Positions 35,084-43,670 of a DNA stretch of 64,000 nucleotides are shown here, piece by piece. The position numbers and the translations under genes are program-made. The notes below the pieces were generated by a model. That model searched no databases, was not told where the DNA came from, and saw only the letters and a list, made by a program, of their open reading frames with translations. Numbering within the stretch: the first letter of the stretch is position 1; each line of letters starts with the position of its first letter. Source of the DNA: Occallatibacter gabretensis (lineage in GTDB: Bacteria; Acidobacteriota; Terriglobia; Terriglobales; Acidobacteriaceae); assembly GCF_001449115.1 (NCBI RefSeq), contig NZ_LAIJ01000009.1, forward strand, positions 496,001 through 560,000. The letters run 5' to 3'.

Positions 35084-36238
35084 GTGATCTCTATAAGGCC
35101 TTCCTGGCCGTTCTTCGCAATAGCGCTCTATGCATCGATTGGGCTGGCACCGGCACAGAACACGCCCATTAAGAAGGCCGCGATGGAGGTTTGCGCGGAC
35201 TATTCGGGTGTTGGAGATTTGGTCCAAGCCACTGTCTTTAGCGATGGCTACCAAGTCGTTATCACTCGTCGCTCAGGTCAAACGATGGAACTTAGTGAAC
35301 GACAATCTGCGTCGGCTACACGTGCAGTCTCCAAATGCCATCTCGCTATATCTGCCAATTCTGAGAAGGCTGGGATTGCTTTCGCGACGGCGTCGGGCAT
35401 CTTTGTGCGGTTGATCGATCTATCCCGAGGCGAATTCGCACAAAGCGTCGAAGTTGCTCACGTATTTCCCATTCAGTTCGATATATATGGGCTGGGGTTC
35501 ATCGGTCGCACCAGCCAGTTAGCCATCTCTCAAGCTCACTACCAGCCGACAGGCGAACCGGAAATCATCACTCAACAAGTTAACAGTTCAGGAATCCTGG
35601 AACAGGATAGACACCGCGCCACAGGCTATGCCTACAGCGAGATCTATGCGTCTTCCTATGATTACGGAAGAGACCGCGTATGGTTTTTGTGTCCCCCGGT
35701 ATCCGCCAGAATTGATAGACAACCGCGATGCACACTCACTTCTGCTTCTCTTACTTCAAATGATGAGCCTGCTTTAGAGGTTCCACCACCGCCCGACGAT
35801 AGAGTAATCGGCAGTGGTCAACCGAACCTTGGGTCACCGTCTGATGACTCTATTGCGATGCTCGCATGGCACCGACTTTGGGTTTACAGCTTTGCTTCTA
35901 AAGCATTCCGTCAGATGAATACCCCGGAGACGGCCCGTCACATTAGATGGTCTGAATTTCCTAGGGCACCGAAGTTCACAGCAGACGGTCGCTATGCAGC
36001 TATACCCGTCGACATGTCACATGGATTCTTATTTGAAGAGGGCGGAGTATCCCATGGCACGAAGATATTGTTGGTGGACATGAACGCTCTCTCGATCATT
36101 GAGACAGTCCAACCAGAGCACGAGCAATCTTTAGTGGACTTCGCAGTGCGCAATGACGGAGACTCGCTAACATTGGCTACCAATTGGGGCAAAGATTGGC
36201 AGGTATCGAGGACGCCACTTGCGCGCCCTCTAAAGTGA
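35084..36238 (+). CDS. Secreted hypothetical protein inside direct-repeat unit
   Basis: 384 residues if started at GTG 35084, which gives a signal-like N-terminus (ISIRPSWPFFAIALYASIGL then APAQ). The frame is open back to a TTG at 34982. Not recognised. Segments such as FSDGYQVVITRRSGQTMELS, TADGRYAAIPVDMSHGFLF and LLVDMNALSIIETVQPEHEQ have the feel of a beta-propeller or surface protein but lack firm motifs. Base composition is clearly less GC-rich than the housekeeping genes. Convergent with the next gene and, with it, enclosed by 58-bp identical direct repeats. Confidence 0.6.
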   Translation: MISIRPSWPFFAIALYASIGLAPAQNTPIKKAAMEVCADYSGVGDLVQATVFSDGYQVVITRRSGQTMELSERQSASATRAVSKCHLAISANSEKAGIAFATASGIFVRLIDLSRGEFAQSVEVAHVFPIQFDIYGLGFIGRTSQLAISQAHYQPTGEPEIITQQVNSSGILEQDRHRATGYAYSEIYASSYDYGRDRVWFLCPPVSARIDRQPRCTLTSASLTSNDEPALEVPPPPDDRVIGSGQPNLGSPSDDSIAMLAWHRLWVYSFASKAFRQMNTPETARHIRWSEFPRAPKFTADGRYAAIPVDMSHGFLFEEGGVSHGTKILLVDMNALSIIETVQPEHEQSLVDFAVRNDGDSLTLATNWGKDWQVSRTPLARPLK

Positions 36239-36400
36239 CATGGCGCCGAGCTCGGCATATGCTCGACTTTGCGTCGCCAACTCGAGTTCAACCTCACCTC
36301 TTAGAGCGTCAACTTCGAAAACCATCCGAATCAGTAACGAGAAGTCGGGCTTGACGCCAGTGATCATTCCTGGCGGCAAGCCCGTTTACCGGCACCAAGC

Positions 36401-36988
36401 TCAAATTGTGCAAACGTAGTAGTGATCGATCAACCGCCGGACCTTGCCCGCACACTCTTCTCCAAAGCCGTTTTCTGAACTTGGTGGCTGCGTGTGTTGG
36501 GCCATTGGCAGTGCAATTTCATCGGACACGTCATGGATCAGGAATGTGTTTGGCCCCCCGGCGAGTCCGACGGACCAGTCATAAACGACGAAGCTTTCAT
36601 CAGTCGACCTTGGCGAATTGCCAAGCTGACCGACTCCGAAGCCTGCTGTGAGCCCAAGATGTACAAAATCTGCGCCCCAGTTGATCGGTCGCCACAACAA
36701 CACAGGGAGGACAAGTATCAAAAGGACCGAGGCTCCTCTTCGCGGGCGTTTCCTGATGACGCAATAAACAGCTAAGGCTAGGATTACGATTGCGGCTACC
36801 CCGTAACCTAGCACTGAAAGCGGGATTAGGACAAAGCTGACCGAACCCGGAAGCTGGCAGAGGATCGTCAGTACGGTAACCATCGTCAGAGACATGATCG
36901 CCGGTTTGAGCGACAAGCCATCCTGCCCCGTGAGGGTGCCTTTCAGATCCATGAAGTTAAAGATAACCGTTCTCGTGACCTTGCTCAC
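36401..36988 (-). CDS. Hypothetical membrane protein inside direct-repeat unit
   Basis: 195 residues, GTG start (or the internal ATG 12 codons later). Three hydrophobic segments: SLTMVTVLTILCQLPGSVSF, VLIPLSVLGYGVAAIVILAL and ASVLLILVLPVLLWRPINW, followed by a soluble C-terminal part with FVVYDWSVGLAGGPNTFLIH and a cysteine-containing tail. No family recognised. The 162-bp gap to the convergent gene has no clear terminator. Confidence 0.5.
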   Translation of the reverse strand: MSKVTRTVIFNFMDLKGTLTGQDGLSLKPAIMSLTMVTVLTILCQLPGSVSFVLIPLSVLGYGVAAIVILALAVYCVIRKRPRRGASVLLILVLPVLLWRPINWGADFVHLGLTAGFGVGQLGNSPRSTDESFVVYDWSVGLAGGPNTFLIHDVSDEIALPMAQHTQPPSSENGFGEECAGKVRRLIDHYYVCTI

Positions 36989-37001
36989 CCAAACATGTTC
37001 A

Positions 37002-37094
37002 ATCGGTATCGGTAAGTCAGCTTATCGTCAGCGACGCCCCGAATCGTCGAAGTATGGCACGCCATTTCGTAACAACATCGGACCTGCTTTTTGC
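37002..37094 (+). repeat. Direct repeat bounding the 34.7-37.1 kb unit, right copy
   Basis: Same orientation as the left copy; the spacing between equivalent positions is 2358 bp. After the repeat the sequence diverges to T-rich DNA (CTTTTCCGTGGCCTC). Confidence 0.9.
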
Positions 37095-37448
37095 CTTTTC
37101 CGTGGCCTCTTTTTTCCTCTTTCGCGTGATCTTTGTTTTCTTGTCAAGAGGCAAATCAAAAAATAATTTCTAACTCATTGATTCTAAAGCGCAAAAAACT
37201 TCGTCCAGTTTGCACATAATTAAATGCCGATTTCGTATCATTGAAATAAGCAGAAAAAACAGAAGCCTTGGACGCCTCTTCGTGGGGAACGGAGACGTGC
37301 GTCCGGGGCTTTCTGTTTTTCAGCTCCGCCGCGGCCACCCGTTGCCCGCAACCACGGTTCCTCGGGCTTGCACGGCGGACAAATTCTGATCCCGGCGCTT
37401 CTGATAGCCACAGGGCTTCGCGCCGGGACGAAAAGAGGAATCCTCGTC
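37095..37448. other. Gene-free stretch before the 92-residue ORF
   Basis: AT-rich for about 150 bp, then GC-rich. No ORF with a ribosome-binding site until 37449. A promoter for the small ORF probably lies here; none is certain. Confidence 0.4.
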
Positions 37449-37727
37449 ATGGCAAATATCTTCGTCAGCATAGAAAAAGGCATCGAAATCGGGGCACAGG
37501 ACGCCCTCAAGTGGGTCTCCGGAGCCAGCAAAGCGCTCACCGTCGCACCCACCGTCGTTGCCGCTCTCGGCACCCTCTTCGGTCAGATTGAAGCGCCAAT
37601 CGCCGACGTGGCCGCCGCAGCCGTCAACCCCCTCAATATCTCGCTCGACATCCAGACCGTCAACGACCTCAAGACCGTCTGGCCCGACATCAAGCAATTC
37701 CTGACCTCCATCGGCGTCAAGCTCTAG
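37449..37727 (+). CDS. Small phage-like hypothetical protein
   Basis: 92 residues beginning MANIFVSIEKGIEIGAQDAL with AGAGGA about 9 nt before the ATG. It contains KWVSGASKALTVAPTVVAAL and IEAPIADVAAAAVNPLNISL, a helical, alanine-rich sequence without a signal peptide. I do not recognise the family. It is followed after 226 bp (with two repeats between) by a holin-like ORF. The combination recalls small phage-lysis or tail-module genes left in a chromosome, but this is an inference. Confidence 0.55.
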   Translation: MANIFVSIEKGIEIGAQDALKWVSGASKALTVAPTVVAALGTLFGQIEAPIADVAAAAVNPLNISLDIQTVNDLKTVWPDIKQFLTSIGVKL

Positions 37728-37746
37728 CCTAGGGCGGCACGAAATC

Positions 37747-37799
37747 GGGTGCCCCATTCATGCGCGGCTTTTCGCGCATGGGTTGGGGTGGCACTCCCG
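37747..37799 (+). repeat. CCCAT-hairpin intergenic repeat
   Basis: GGGTGCCCCATTCATGCGCG and CGCGCATGGGTTGGGGTGGC form a stem around GCTTTT. Same family as 11431 and 34738. Confidence 0.65.
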
Positions 37800-37820
37800 T
37801 CCGCTCTGCCATGAAGGCTT

Positions 37821-37919
37821 GTCATCCTGAACCAAGCCGTTTTTCAGGCGGATCGGGGTCCCCACGGACAGGTCTTCGTCCGTGGGGTGAGGGAGTCGAA
37901 GGACCTGCTTTTGTCTTTT
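37821..37919 (+). repeat. TCATCCTGA intergenic repeat, copy 7 (long variant with hairpin insert)
   Basis: GTCATCCTGAACCAAGCCG, then an insert with a perfect 10-bp stem CCCCACGGAC / GTCCGTGGGG, then GAGTCGAAGGACCTGCTTTT. The insert corresponds to those in copies 3 and 5. Confidence 0.85.
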
Positions 37920-37953
37920 CTGTCAGCTGCAACCTGTAACCCGGAGCATTCCA

Positions 37954-38193
37954 ATGAATCCACTCATCACCAACATCTGGAACCACCCGCGCACCTCCGC
38001 CGCCGGCCTTCTCATCGCCGTCGTCAGCATCGGAGGCGTTCTCTCCCAGCAGGGCGTAACGCTGGGCCATGCCGGAACCGGCACCGTCGTCACCCTCGCC
38101 ACAGCCATCGCCTCGGCCCTCCTCGGTCTGCTCGCCCGCGACCCCAATCAGACGTCGGGCCAGTCGTCCGTGAATCGCATCGCAACAACTTAG
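37954..38193 (+). CDS. Small holin-like membrane protein
   Basis: 79 residues with CGGAGC about 8 nt before the ATG. Two hydrophobic segments (TSAAGLLIAVVSIGGVLSQQ and GTVVTLATAIASALLGLLA) with a short loop and a charged tail (RDPNQTSGQSSVNR). Small two-helix proteins of this kind resemble phage holins, which make pores in the inner membrane. No endolysin is adjacent, so the lysis role is unproven. Confidence 0.55.
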   Translation: MNPLITNIWNHPRTSAAGLLIAVVSIGGVLSQQGVTLGHAGTGTVVTLATAIASALLGLLARDPNQTSGQSSVNRIATT

Positions 38194-38205
38194 CCGCAAT
38201 AAAGA

Positions 38206-38322
38206 GGGGGGAGGGGGACCCCTCCCCCACCCCCATTGCACTCAAAGTTGTGCAAAAGACAACTGCCCAGTTGCACAGTCCCGAAATGAAGATTGCATAA
38301 AGATTTCTATAAGAACTGTGCG
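38206..38322 (+). repeat. Composite structured element, copy A
   Basis: In order: a G/C hairpin (GGGGGAGGGG / CCCCTCCCCC, 38207-38228), a second hairpin (TTGCAC / GTGCAA with an 8-nt loop, 38236-38255), and a 52-nt core (38271-38322). The core has the ends TGCACAGT and AACTGTGC around AAATGAAGAT and CATAAAGATTT. The same parts in the same order occur on the other strand at 58819-58958. It may act as a terminator or as a structured RNA. Confidence 0.75.
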
Positions 38323-38405
38323 GCTGGCCGTAATCAACACAAAATAAATACCTTCAGAATCAGAGTTGCACAGGATAACTGAGGCAATCGTCCAAAATCG
38401 AACAG

Positions 38406-39560
38406 CTATGTATTTTGACTCTTCGCCTCACCCAGCACCAGCTTCACCGTCATCTGCTTCCGTCCGCGCACCACCGTCACGCTCACCGTATCGCCGGCCT
38501 GGTGCTTATCCATAATCGCGTTGATGTCCTGCGGATTCGTCACCTGCTGCCCATCAATCGCCACAATCAGGTCGCCGCCAAGGATGATCGGCTGATTCCC
38601 CAGGTACCGCTGCTGCGTGCCGCCATGCAATCCGGCCTTCTCCGCTCCGCCGCCTGGAATTACTCTCTGAATCAGCACGCCGTAATCCGCCGAAAGGCCC
38701 ATCGCCTCGGCCAGATCCGGCCCGATCGGGTAGCTCAAAATCCCCAGCTCCGGCCGCCGCACATGCCCGTACCGAGTTAAATCCGCCAGCACCGCTTTTG
38801 CCGTGTTGATCGGAATCGCAAACCCGATGCCCGAACTCTGCTCCGCGCCATTGGAAGCAATCATCGTGTTGATCCCAATCACCTCGCCCCGCGAGTTCAG
38901 CAGCGGCCCACCCGAGTTGCCCGGATTAATCGCCGCATCCGTCTGGATCGCATCCTCAATCGGCGCGCCCTCGCCGCCGCGTATGCTCCGGATGGAGCTG
39001 ATGATTCCGCGCGTCATGGTTCCGCTCAACCCGAAGGGATTGCCAATGGCATAGACCTTCTGTCCCACAGCAAGATCCGTTGAATCCGCCAGCGTCACCG
39101 GCTGCAGATTCGGCGCATTGATCTGCAACAACGCCAGATCATGTGTCCGGTCAGAACCGATAACCGTCGCCGAATACTTGTGCTTGTTGCTCAGCTGCAC
39201 TTCAATCCCGCGGTTCGCCTCCGCCACCACGTGATAGTTCGTCAGCACGTGCCCCGCGCGATCCAGAACGAAGCCCGAACCTTGACCCTGCTGCGGCACC
39301 GCACCGTAGAAAAAATTAAAGGTCAGGTTCGTCGCCGTAATATTCACCACGCTCGGCAACACCCGCTTATAAATGGCGATATTGTTCTGCTCTTCGGTGT
39401 CATACTCCGGCGCGGCATGCGCCTCAGTCAGCTCCAGCGGTGAATTACCGCCGCTCGTCTTCAGCAGTCCCAACGAACGCAGATCGCCCGAAACATGCGC
39501 CGTCACGTACCAGAAGCCGCCCACCAGCAGCAGAATCAAAAGAATTCGGCGCAATCTCAT
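38406..39560 (-). CDS. DegQ/HtrA-type periplasmic serine protease with PDZ domain
   Basis: 384 residues. The N-terminal helix (LRRILLILLLVGGFWYVT) acts as signal or anchor. Trypsin-like catalytic triad: His110 in LTNYHVVAEA, Asp141 in HDLALLQ and Ser216 in NPGNSGGPLL. One C-terminal PDZ domain contains GVLIQRVIPGGGAEKAGLHG and IVAIDGQQVTNPQDINAIM. A single PDZ makes it more like DegS or HhoB than DegP. GAGGTACGAGGG precedes the ATG. Third gene of a folD-coaE-protease group, 72 bp after coaE. Confidence 0.92.
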   Translation of the reverse strand: MRLRRILLILLLVGGFWYVTAHVSGDLRSLGLLKTSGGNSPLELTEAHAAPEYDTEEQNNIAIYKRVLPSVVNITATNLTFNFFYGAVPQQGQGSGFVLDRAGHVLTNYHVVAEANRGIEVQLSNKHKYSATVIGSDRTHDLALLQINAPNLQPVTLADSTDLAVGQKVYAIGNPFGLSGTMTRGIISSIRSIRGGEGAPIEDAIQTDAAINPGNSGGPLLNSRGEVIGINTMIASNGAEQSSGIGFAIPINTAKAVLADLTRYGHVRRPELGILSYPIGPDLAEAMGLSADYGVLIQRVIPGGGAEKAGLHGGTQQRYLGNQPIILGGDLIVAIDGQQVTNPQDINAIMDKHQAGDTVSVTVVRGRKQMTVKLVLGEAKSQNT

Positions 39561-39632
39561 CCCTCGTACCTCGAAGCAGTCATTTGTAACTTCATCTAAA
39601 TTGTAATGAACCCACTATATTGAACCCAGTTT

Positions 39633-40316
39633 TCATGAGCCAGATGCGCTCTCAGCTTTCAGCATCTGCCATACTTCCGCCACTCGCGATTCCAACGCCC
39701 CTTTATCGCCCGCATTCTCAATCACAAAATCCGCCCGCGCAATCTTTTCAACATCCGGAATCTGCCGGCTCATCCGCACCCGCGCATCAGCCTCAGCCCC
39801 AACGCGGCACGCATCATCTTTTCCAGAGCAAACCCGCTCCACATACCGCGCAATCTTCACCGCATCCGCCGCCGTCACCACAATCACGCGATCAAAGCGG
39901 TTGCGCCAATCCGCAAGCACGCCCTCTGATTCACCACGCGCCCGCGCATCGCGCTCCACCTCAAAGATCAGCGCCGACTCAACAATTGCCACAGCCTTCG
40001 CATCCCGCGCAAAGATTTCTTCTATCCACTTGCGCTGCGCCGCAATCGCCGCCGGATGCACAATCGCATTCAGTTCATTCAGCCGACCGCCACGAAACGC
40101 CATATCTGCCAGCTTCGCTCGATTCAGCCGCCCATCCGTGCCCACAACATCCGCACCGAAAACACGCACAATCTCTGCATACACTATCTGGCCCGGCTCC
40201 ATCAGCGCGCGCCCCATCTCATCGGCCTCGATGACGTGGGCGCCCAGTTCGCGCAGCAGAGCCGCAACTGTTGTCTTACCGCTGCCCAGCCCGCCAGTCA
40301 GGCCCACACGCAACAT
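39633..40316 (-). CDS. coaE: Dephospho-CoA kinase
   Basis: Last step of coenzyme A synthesis: phosphorylates dephospho-CoA on the ribose 3'-hydroxyl. 227 residues. P-loop GLTGGLGSGKTTVAALL at the N-terminus, then VIEADEMGRALMEPGQ (the aspartate motif) and PAAIAAQRKW, with the lid/CoA-binding segment FDRVIVVTAADAVKIARYVE. It begins 3 bp after the folD stop with GAGGA inside folD as ribosome-binding site. Functionally linked to panC elsewhere in the window. Confidence 0.95.
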   Translation of the reverse strand: MLRVGLTGGLGSGKTTVAALLRELGAHVIEADEMGRALMEPGQIVYAEIVRVFGADVVGTDGRLNRAKLADMAFRGGRLNELNAIVHPAAIAAQRKWIEEIFARDAKAVAIVESALIFEVERDARARGESEGVLADWRNRFDRVIVVTAADAVKIARYVERVCSGKDDACRVGAEADARVRMSRQIPDVEKIARADFVIENAGDKGALESRVAEVWQMLKAESASGS

Positions 40317-40319
40317 GTG

Positions 40320-41234
40320 CTAGAGTCCTCGCCGCATCCGGGCCGCCCGCACCGTGTTCGACATCAGCATCGCAATCGTCAGCAATCCCACGCCACCCGG
40401 GACCGGCGTATACGCCCCCGACACCTCAAAGGCCGCTGGATGCACATCGCCTATCACCACGCTTCCACGCTTGGCAAACGCCGCCTCACGCTTCGCATTC
40501 CCTGCAAAGAACTTTTCAAACTCCGCCGGATCCGTGACGCGATTGATGCCCACATCAATAATCGTCGCACCAGGCTTCACCATCTCCAGCGTAACGAAGC
40601 CGGGCCGCCCGATCGCCGCCACAAGAATATCCGCCCCGCGTGTCACCGCAGCCAAGTCGCGCGTCTTCGAGTGGCAAATCGTAACCGTCGCATTCTCATG
40701 CAGCAGCAGCATCGCCGCCGGCTTGCCCACAATATCGCTGCGGCCCACCACCACAGCGTTCGCGCCAGCAATCGGAATTCCGCTGCGCTTCAAAATTTCA
40801 ATCACTCCCGCAGGCGTGCACGGAGCCAGTGCCGGACGCCCCGCCTGCAGCCGTCCCGCATTCACAGGGTGGAATCCATCCACATCCTTCGCCGGGTCAA
40901 CCGCATCCAGCAGCACCTTTGCATCCACCTGCTTAGGCAACGGAAGCTGCACGAGGATCCCATCAATATCGTCACGGGAATTCAACGCAGCAATCAAGTC
41001 CAGCATGTCTTCTGTCGTCACCGTCTCCGGCGGCGTAATCAGATCGCTGTATAACCCCAGCTCCTCGCAGGCCTGTACCTTGCTGCGGACATAAATTTCA
41101 GACGCCGGCACATGTCCCACCAGCACCGCCGCCAATCCAGGACGCACTCCGCGCCGCGCCAGCTCCTTTACTTCTTCCGCAACTTCCTGCTTGATCTGGG
41201 CCGCAATCGGGGCTCCATCGAGAATCTTCGGCAT
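40320..41234 (-). CDS. folD: Bifunctional methylene-THF dehydrogenase / cyclohydrolase
   Basis: Interconverts 5,10-methylene-THF and 10-formyl-THF, 304 residues, cytosolic. Starts MPKILDGAPIAAQIKQEV. The active-site region is YVRSKVQACEELGLYSDL with the catalytic Lys. DDIDGILVQLPLPKQVD and the Rossmann part GANAVVVGRSDIVGKPAAML follow, and PGGVGLLTIAMLMSNTV ends the enzyme. 10-formyl-THF feeds purN. First gene of the group with coaE (3-bp gap) and the DegQ-like protease; GGAGCC precedes the ATG. Confidence 0.96.
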   Translation of the reverse strand: MPKILDGAPIAAQIKQEVAEEVKELARRGVRPGLAAVLVGHVPASEIYVRSKVQACEELGLYSDLITPPETVTTEDMLDLIAALNSRDDIDGILVQLPLPKQVDAKVLLDAVDPAKDVDGFHPVNAGRLQAGRPALAPCTPAGVIEILKRSGIPIAGANAVVVGRSDIVGKPAAMLLLHENATVTICHSKTRDLAAVTRGADILVAAIGRPGFVTLEMVKPGATIIDVGINRVTDPAEFEKFFAGNAKREAAFAKRGSVVIGDVHPAAFEVSGAYTPVPGGVGLLTIAMLMSNTVRAARMRRGL

Positions 41235-41417
41235 TGTTCAGGCTCCAGCACCCATCCTAAATCGCCGCATGAGCTCCAATCTTGAGGGGAAACACTCTCG
41301 CCCGTCTCAAGGCGTATCGGGCGCAACTCTGCTACACTAACCAAGGCGCGTCGAAGGGCCTTGTGGCATATACCAGGAGCCGCGGTTCTTAAGGCAGCGC
41401 AATCTGCAAAGCAAGTT

Positions 41418-41494
41418 CGGGGAGTGGCTCAGCCTGGTAGAGCACCTGGTTCGGGACCAGGGGGTCGGAGGTTCGAATCCTCTCTCCCCGACCA
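41418..41494 (+). tRNA. tRNA-Pro(CGG)
   Basis: 77 nt. The acceptor arms CGGGGAG and CTCCCCG pair perfectly, followed by A and an encoded CCA. The anticodon stem CCTGG / CCAGG encloses the loop TTCGGGA, with anticodon CGG reading proline codon CCG. The T-arm contains GGTTCGAATCC. Antisense and sense frames across it are artefacts. Confidence 0.97.
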
Positions 41495-42851
41495 TTCATA
41501 TAAAGGGCTTGAGCCCGCCAGCAAATCTTTAAATTTTCACTTGCATTAGACTCGGCCGTACTGCGTCTCCTCCTTATCCTTCTGCTTAAGCAGCACACGG
41601 GCATTCATCTTCTTTACTTCCAACTTGGCATATGGGTTGTACGCCCCTCTTTCGGAGCGTTGGGATTGGCGTGAACACAAAGAATGCGGCATTGCCAGTT
41701 CCCTACTCTTGGCTATATCCGCTAGTGCATGCTTCACAACTCTCGCAGATTTGTTATCAGTGTGAGAGTACCCCCAGATATCCTCCAATTCGCGCTTTAT
41801 TGCTCCCCGAACTCACCAACTGTATGAATGCGAGAGCATCATTACCCATTCGCCGGTTGAGGTAACTGTCGTAAATCGCAACGTTGAGATAAGCGAGGGA
41901 TATCTGGCCCTTAGACGGTTGGTAGTTTACAAATGCCTTGACATTGTCGTTCAGATATCCAGAGCACTTGGCAAGCCGCAGGCGATTGTCAGAGATTGTC
42001 CCGAGCCGAAAAATTGGAGGGCCCGCGATTCATCGCGTTGTTTTTACTCGAGGGGAAGATTTCAGGATGGTCCGTGCCAAGCACAGAGTTTTGGAGGGCC
42101 CGTATCGCTTATGGTTCAGTGGAAACGCTAGGAACTCTGCGAGAAAACCTTTGGGCAACTTCCCATAGAAAATCTCATCGGCGTCTTTATATTTCGGCAG
42201 ACATCAGCGGACATGCAACAAATCTATCTTGAAATTTAAAACAAGTGAAAACGGTTTCTCACCGGATTTCACATGCAATCATGCCTTGCAATTGATTGCT
42301 AGTTTTTCAAGAACAAAATGTCACCTTCCTGCGCGCCCCTATAAGTAAGTATAAAGCTAAATCTTTATTAATTTTTTAGTAATACGGCACGCAATAACTA
42401 CTTCGGAACAACCGAGGAGCTAGTTCCTGCATCTCTAACCTCTCGCTCTTGTTTTTGATCATGTATGTCTATAATATGTATGAAAACAATACAGCGAGTC
42501 GGAGTTATCTGTATAAAGGATACGCTGATCCGCAATTTAAAAAAACTTCAAACTCAATGATGTATTTGGAAATGAAGTTGCATTCCATCAACGCTGGTAT
42601 CTCTTTGTGTGTTGCATTTCTGCAAGTACGATTTAAGATCGATGTTTAAACAATTCTTTCCGGGCCATGTGGGATGAAAGGACCTTCTCCATCGTTCTGC
42701 GAAACAAAGAAAAGTGCAAGGGCAACATCGTGTTGGCAAGATAAACGGCAATCGGAAGTATGGCTCACCGGGTTCTTGTTTTGTGTGTAGCAACCGATGA
42801 AGTAAGAAAGCAGAACGTTTAAGAAGCTAAGGTTCATTTTAAGGAGAACTT
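41495..42851. other. 1.36-kb AT-richer region without a convincing gene
   Basis: Between the tRNA and the sugar-transferase gene. Only short frames without ribosome-binding sites, none with recognisable protein character. Composition shifts to AT-rich, most clearly 42230-42850. A stem (AACTA...TCGG / CCGA...TAGTT, 42396-42425) and a run resembling a promoter (TATAAAG near 42349) are visible. It could hold a long regulatory leader for the exopolysaccharide genes or a decayed insertion at the tRNA. Confidence 0.5.
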
Positions 42852-43577
42852 GTGGCCACTGATCTTTCTTCCATGCATGTACGCATGCTTTTGTCAGAAG
42901 AAGGTAAGACTTATGCGGCATGGGAATTGCCTGAGCCGGTATATATACAGCACCCGGATGTTCCATGGGAGTCTTGGCGTTATCGTTACGCGAAACGAGC
43001 TGTCGATGTTCTAGGCGCGTCCGTAATGCTTATGTTTTGCGCACTCCCGTCAGTCGCAATTGCAGCCGGGGTCCGTCTCTCCTCAAAAGGACCTGTTTTT
43101 TATCGGGAAGAACGCATCGGCCGCGGAGGCCTCCCTTTCCGGATCTGGAAATTTCGCTCTATGCGGCCGAAAGGCACCGGGAATACGGCCTGCGACGTGG
43201 ATGGTCAGTGGCGCATTTCCAAGGGCAAGTGCGGCCCGGCGGACCCGCGTATAACGCGTTTCGGCGAATTTCTGCGTAAGTGGAGCCTCGACGAACTGCC
43301 GCAGCTGATCAATGTACTGCGTGGCGAAATGTCGCTGGTGGGACCGCGGCCCATTATTCAATCTGAAACCGGCTTCTACCGCGACCTGCTCCCGTTTTAT
43401 CTGGCGGCAACGCCGGGGCTGTCAGGACTGTGGCAAGTTTCCGGACGCAGCACGCTTGATTACGAAAAGCGAATCAAGCTGGATGCGTTCTATATGCAGA
43501 CGTGGAGTCTGACTACGGACTTCTATCTGATCGCACGCACCGTATCCGCCGTATTGAGTCAGGCAGGAGCCTGCTGA
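42852..43577 (+). CDS. Undecaprenyl-phosphate sugar phosphotransferase (exopolysaccharide initiating enzyme)
   Basis: 241 residues, GTG start with AAGGAG 5 nt upstream. It belongs to the bacterial sugar transferase family (PF02397; the ExoY/WcaJ catalytic half), which loads the first sugar phosphate on the lipid carrier. One membrane-associated helix ([20 protein letters not shown]), then [20 protein letters not shown] with [24 protein letters not shown], and [26 protein letters not shown] near the end. It lacks the long N-terminal multi-helix domain of WcaJ, so it is the short form. Convergent with the SLBB export gene. Confidence 0.92.
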   Translation: MATDLSSMHVRMLLSEEGKTYAAWELPEPVYIQHPDVPWESWRYRYAKRAVDVLGASVMLMFCALPSVAIAAGVRLSSKGPVFYREERIGRGGLPFRIWKFRSMRPKGTGNTACDVDGQWRISKGKCGPADPRITRFGEFLRKWSLDELPQLINVLRGEMSLVGPRPIIQSETGFYRDLLPFYLAATPGLSGLWQVSGRSTLDYEKRIKLDAFYMQTWSLTTDFYLIARTVSAVLSQAGAC

Positions 43578-43618
43578 TCCGCATTTACGCGTGATATTGC
43601 GGTCCGATACCACATGCA

Positions 43619-43654
43619 CGACAAAGACCTCCCGTTCCAGGAGGTCTTTTGTCG
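43619..43654. terminator. Bidirectional terminator between sugar transferase and SLBB export genes
   Basis: Stem AAAGACCTCC / GGAGGTCTTT (43623-43632 and 43640-43649) with a 7-nt loop, extended by GAC / GTC past a one-base bulge. The T-run on the plus strand and the A-run on the minus strand let it serve both convergent genes. Confidence 0.8.
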
Positions 43655-43670
43655 TGATGATCCGCCATCT

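Noticed and set aside
40056..41054. 332-residue plus-strand frame opposite folD/coaE
   Set aside because: Shadow frame spanning two real genes on the other strand.
41389..41604. Minus-strand ORF containing GERIRTSDPLVPNQVL
   Set aside because: It is the antisense translation of tRNA-Pro, a well-known false protein; the plus-strand frame across the tRNA is equally spurious.
41546..42232. Possible integrase remnant beside the tRNA
   Set aside because: Checked the short frames on both strands for recombinase motifs (Arg-His-x-x-Arg...Tyr) and found none.
42449..42649. 66-residue ORF in the AT-rich region
   Set aside because: No ribosome-binding site and no protein-like pattern; chance open frame in low-GC DNA.
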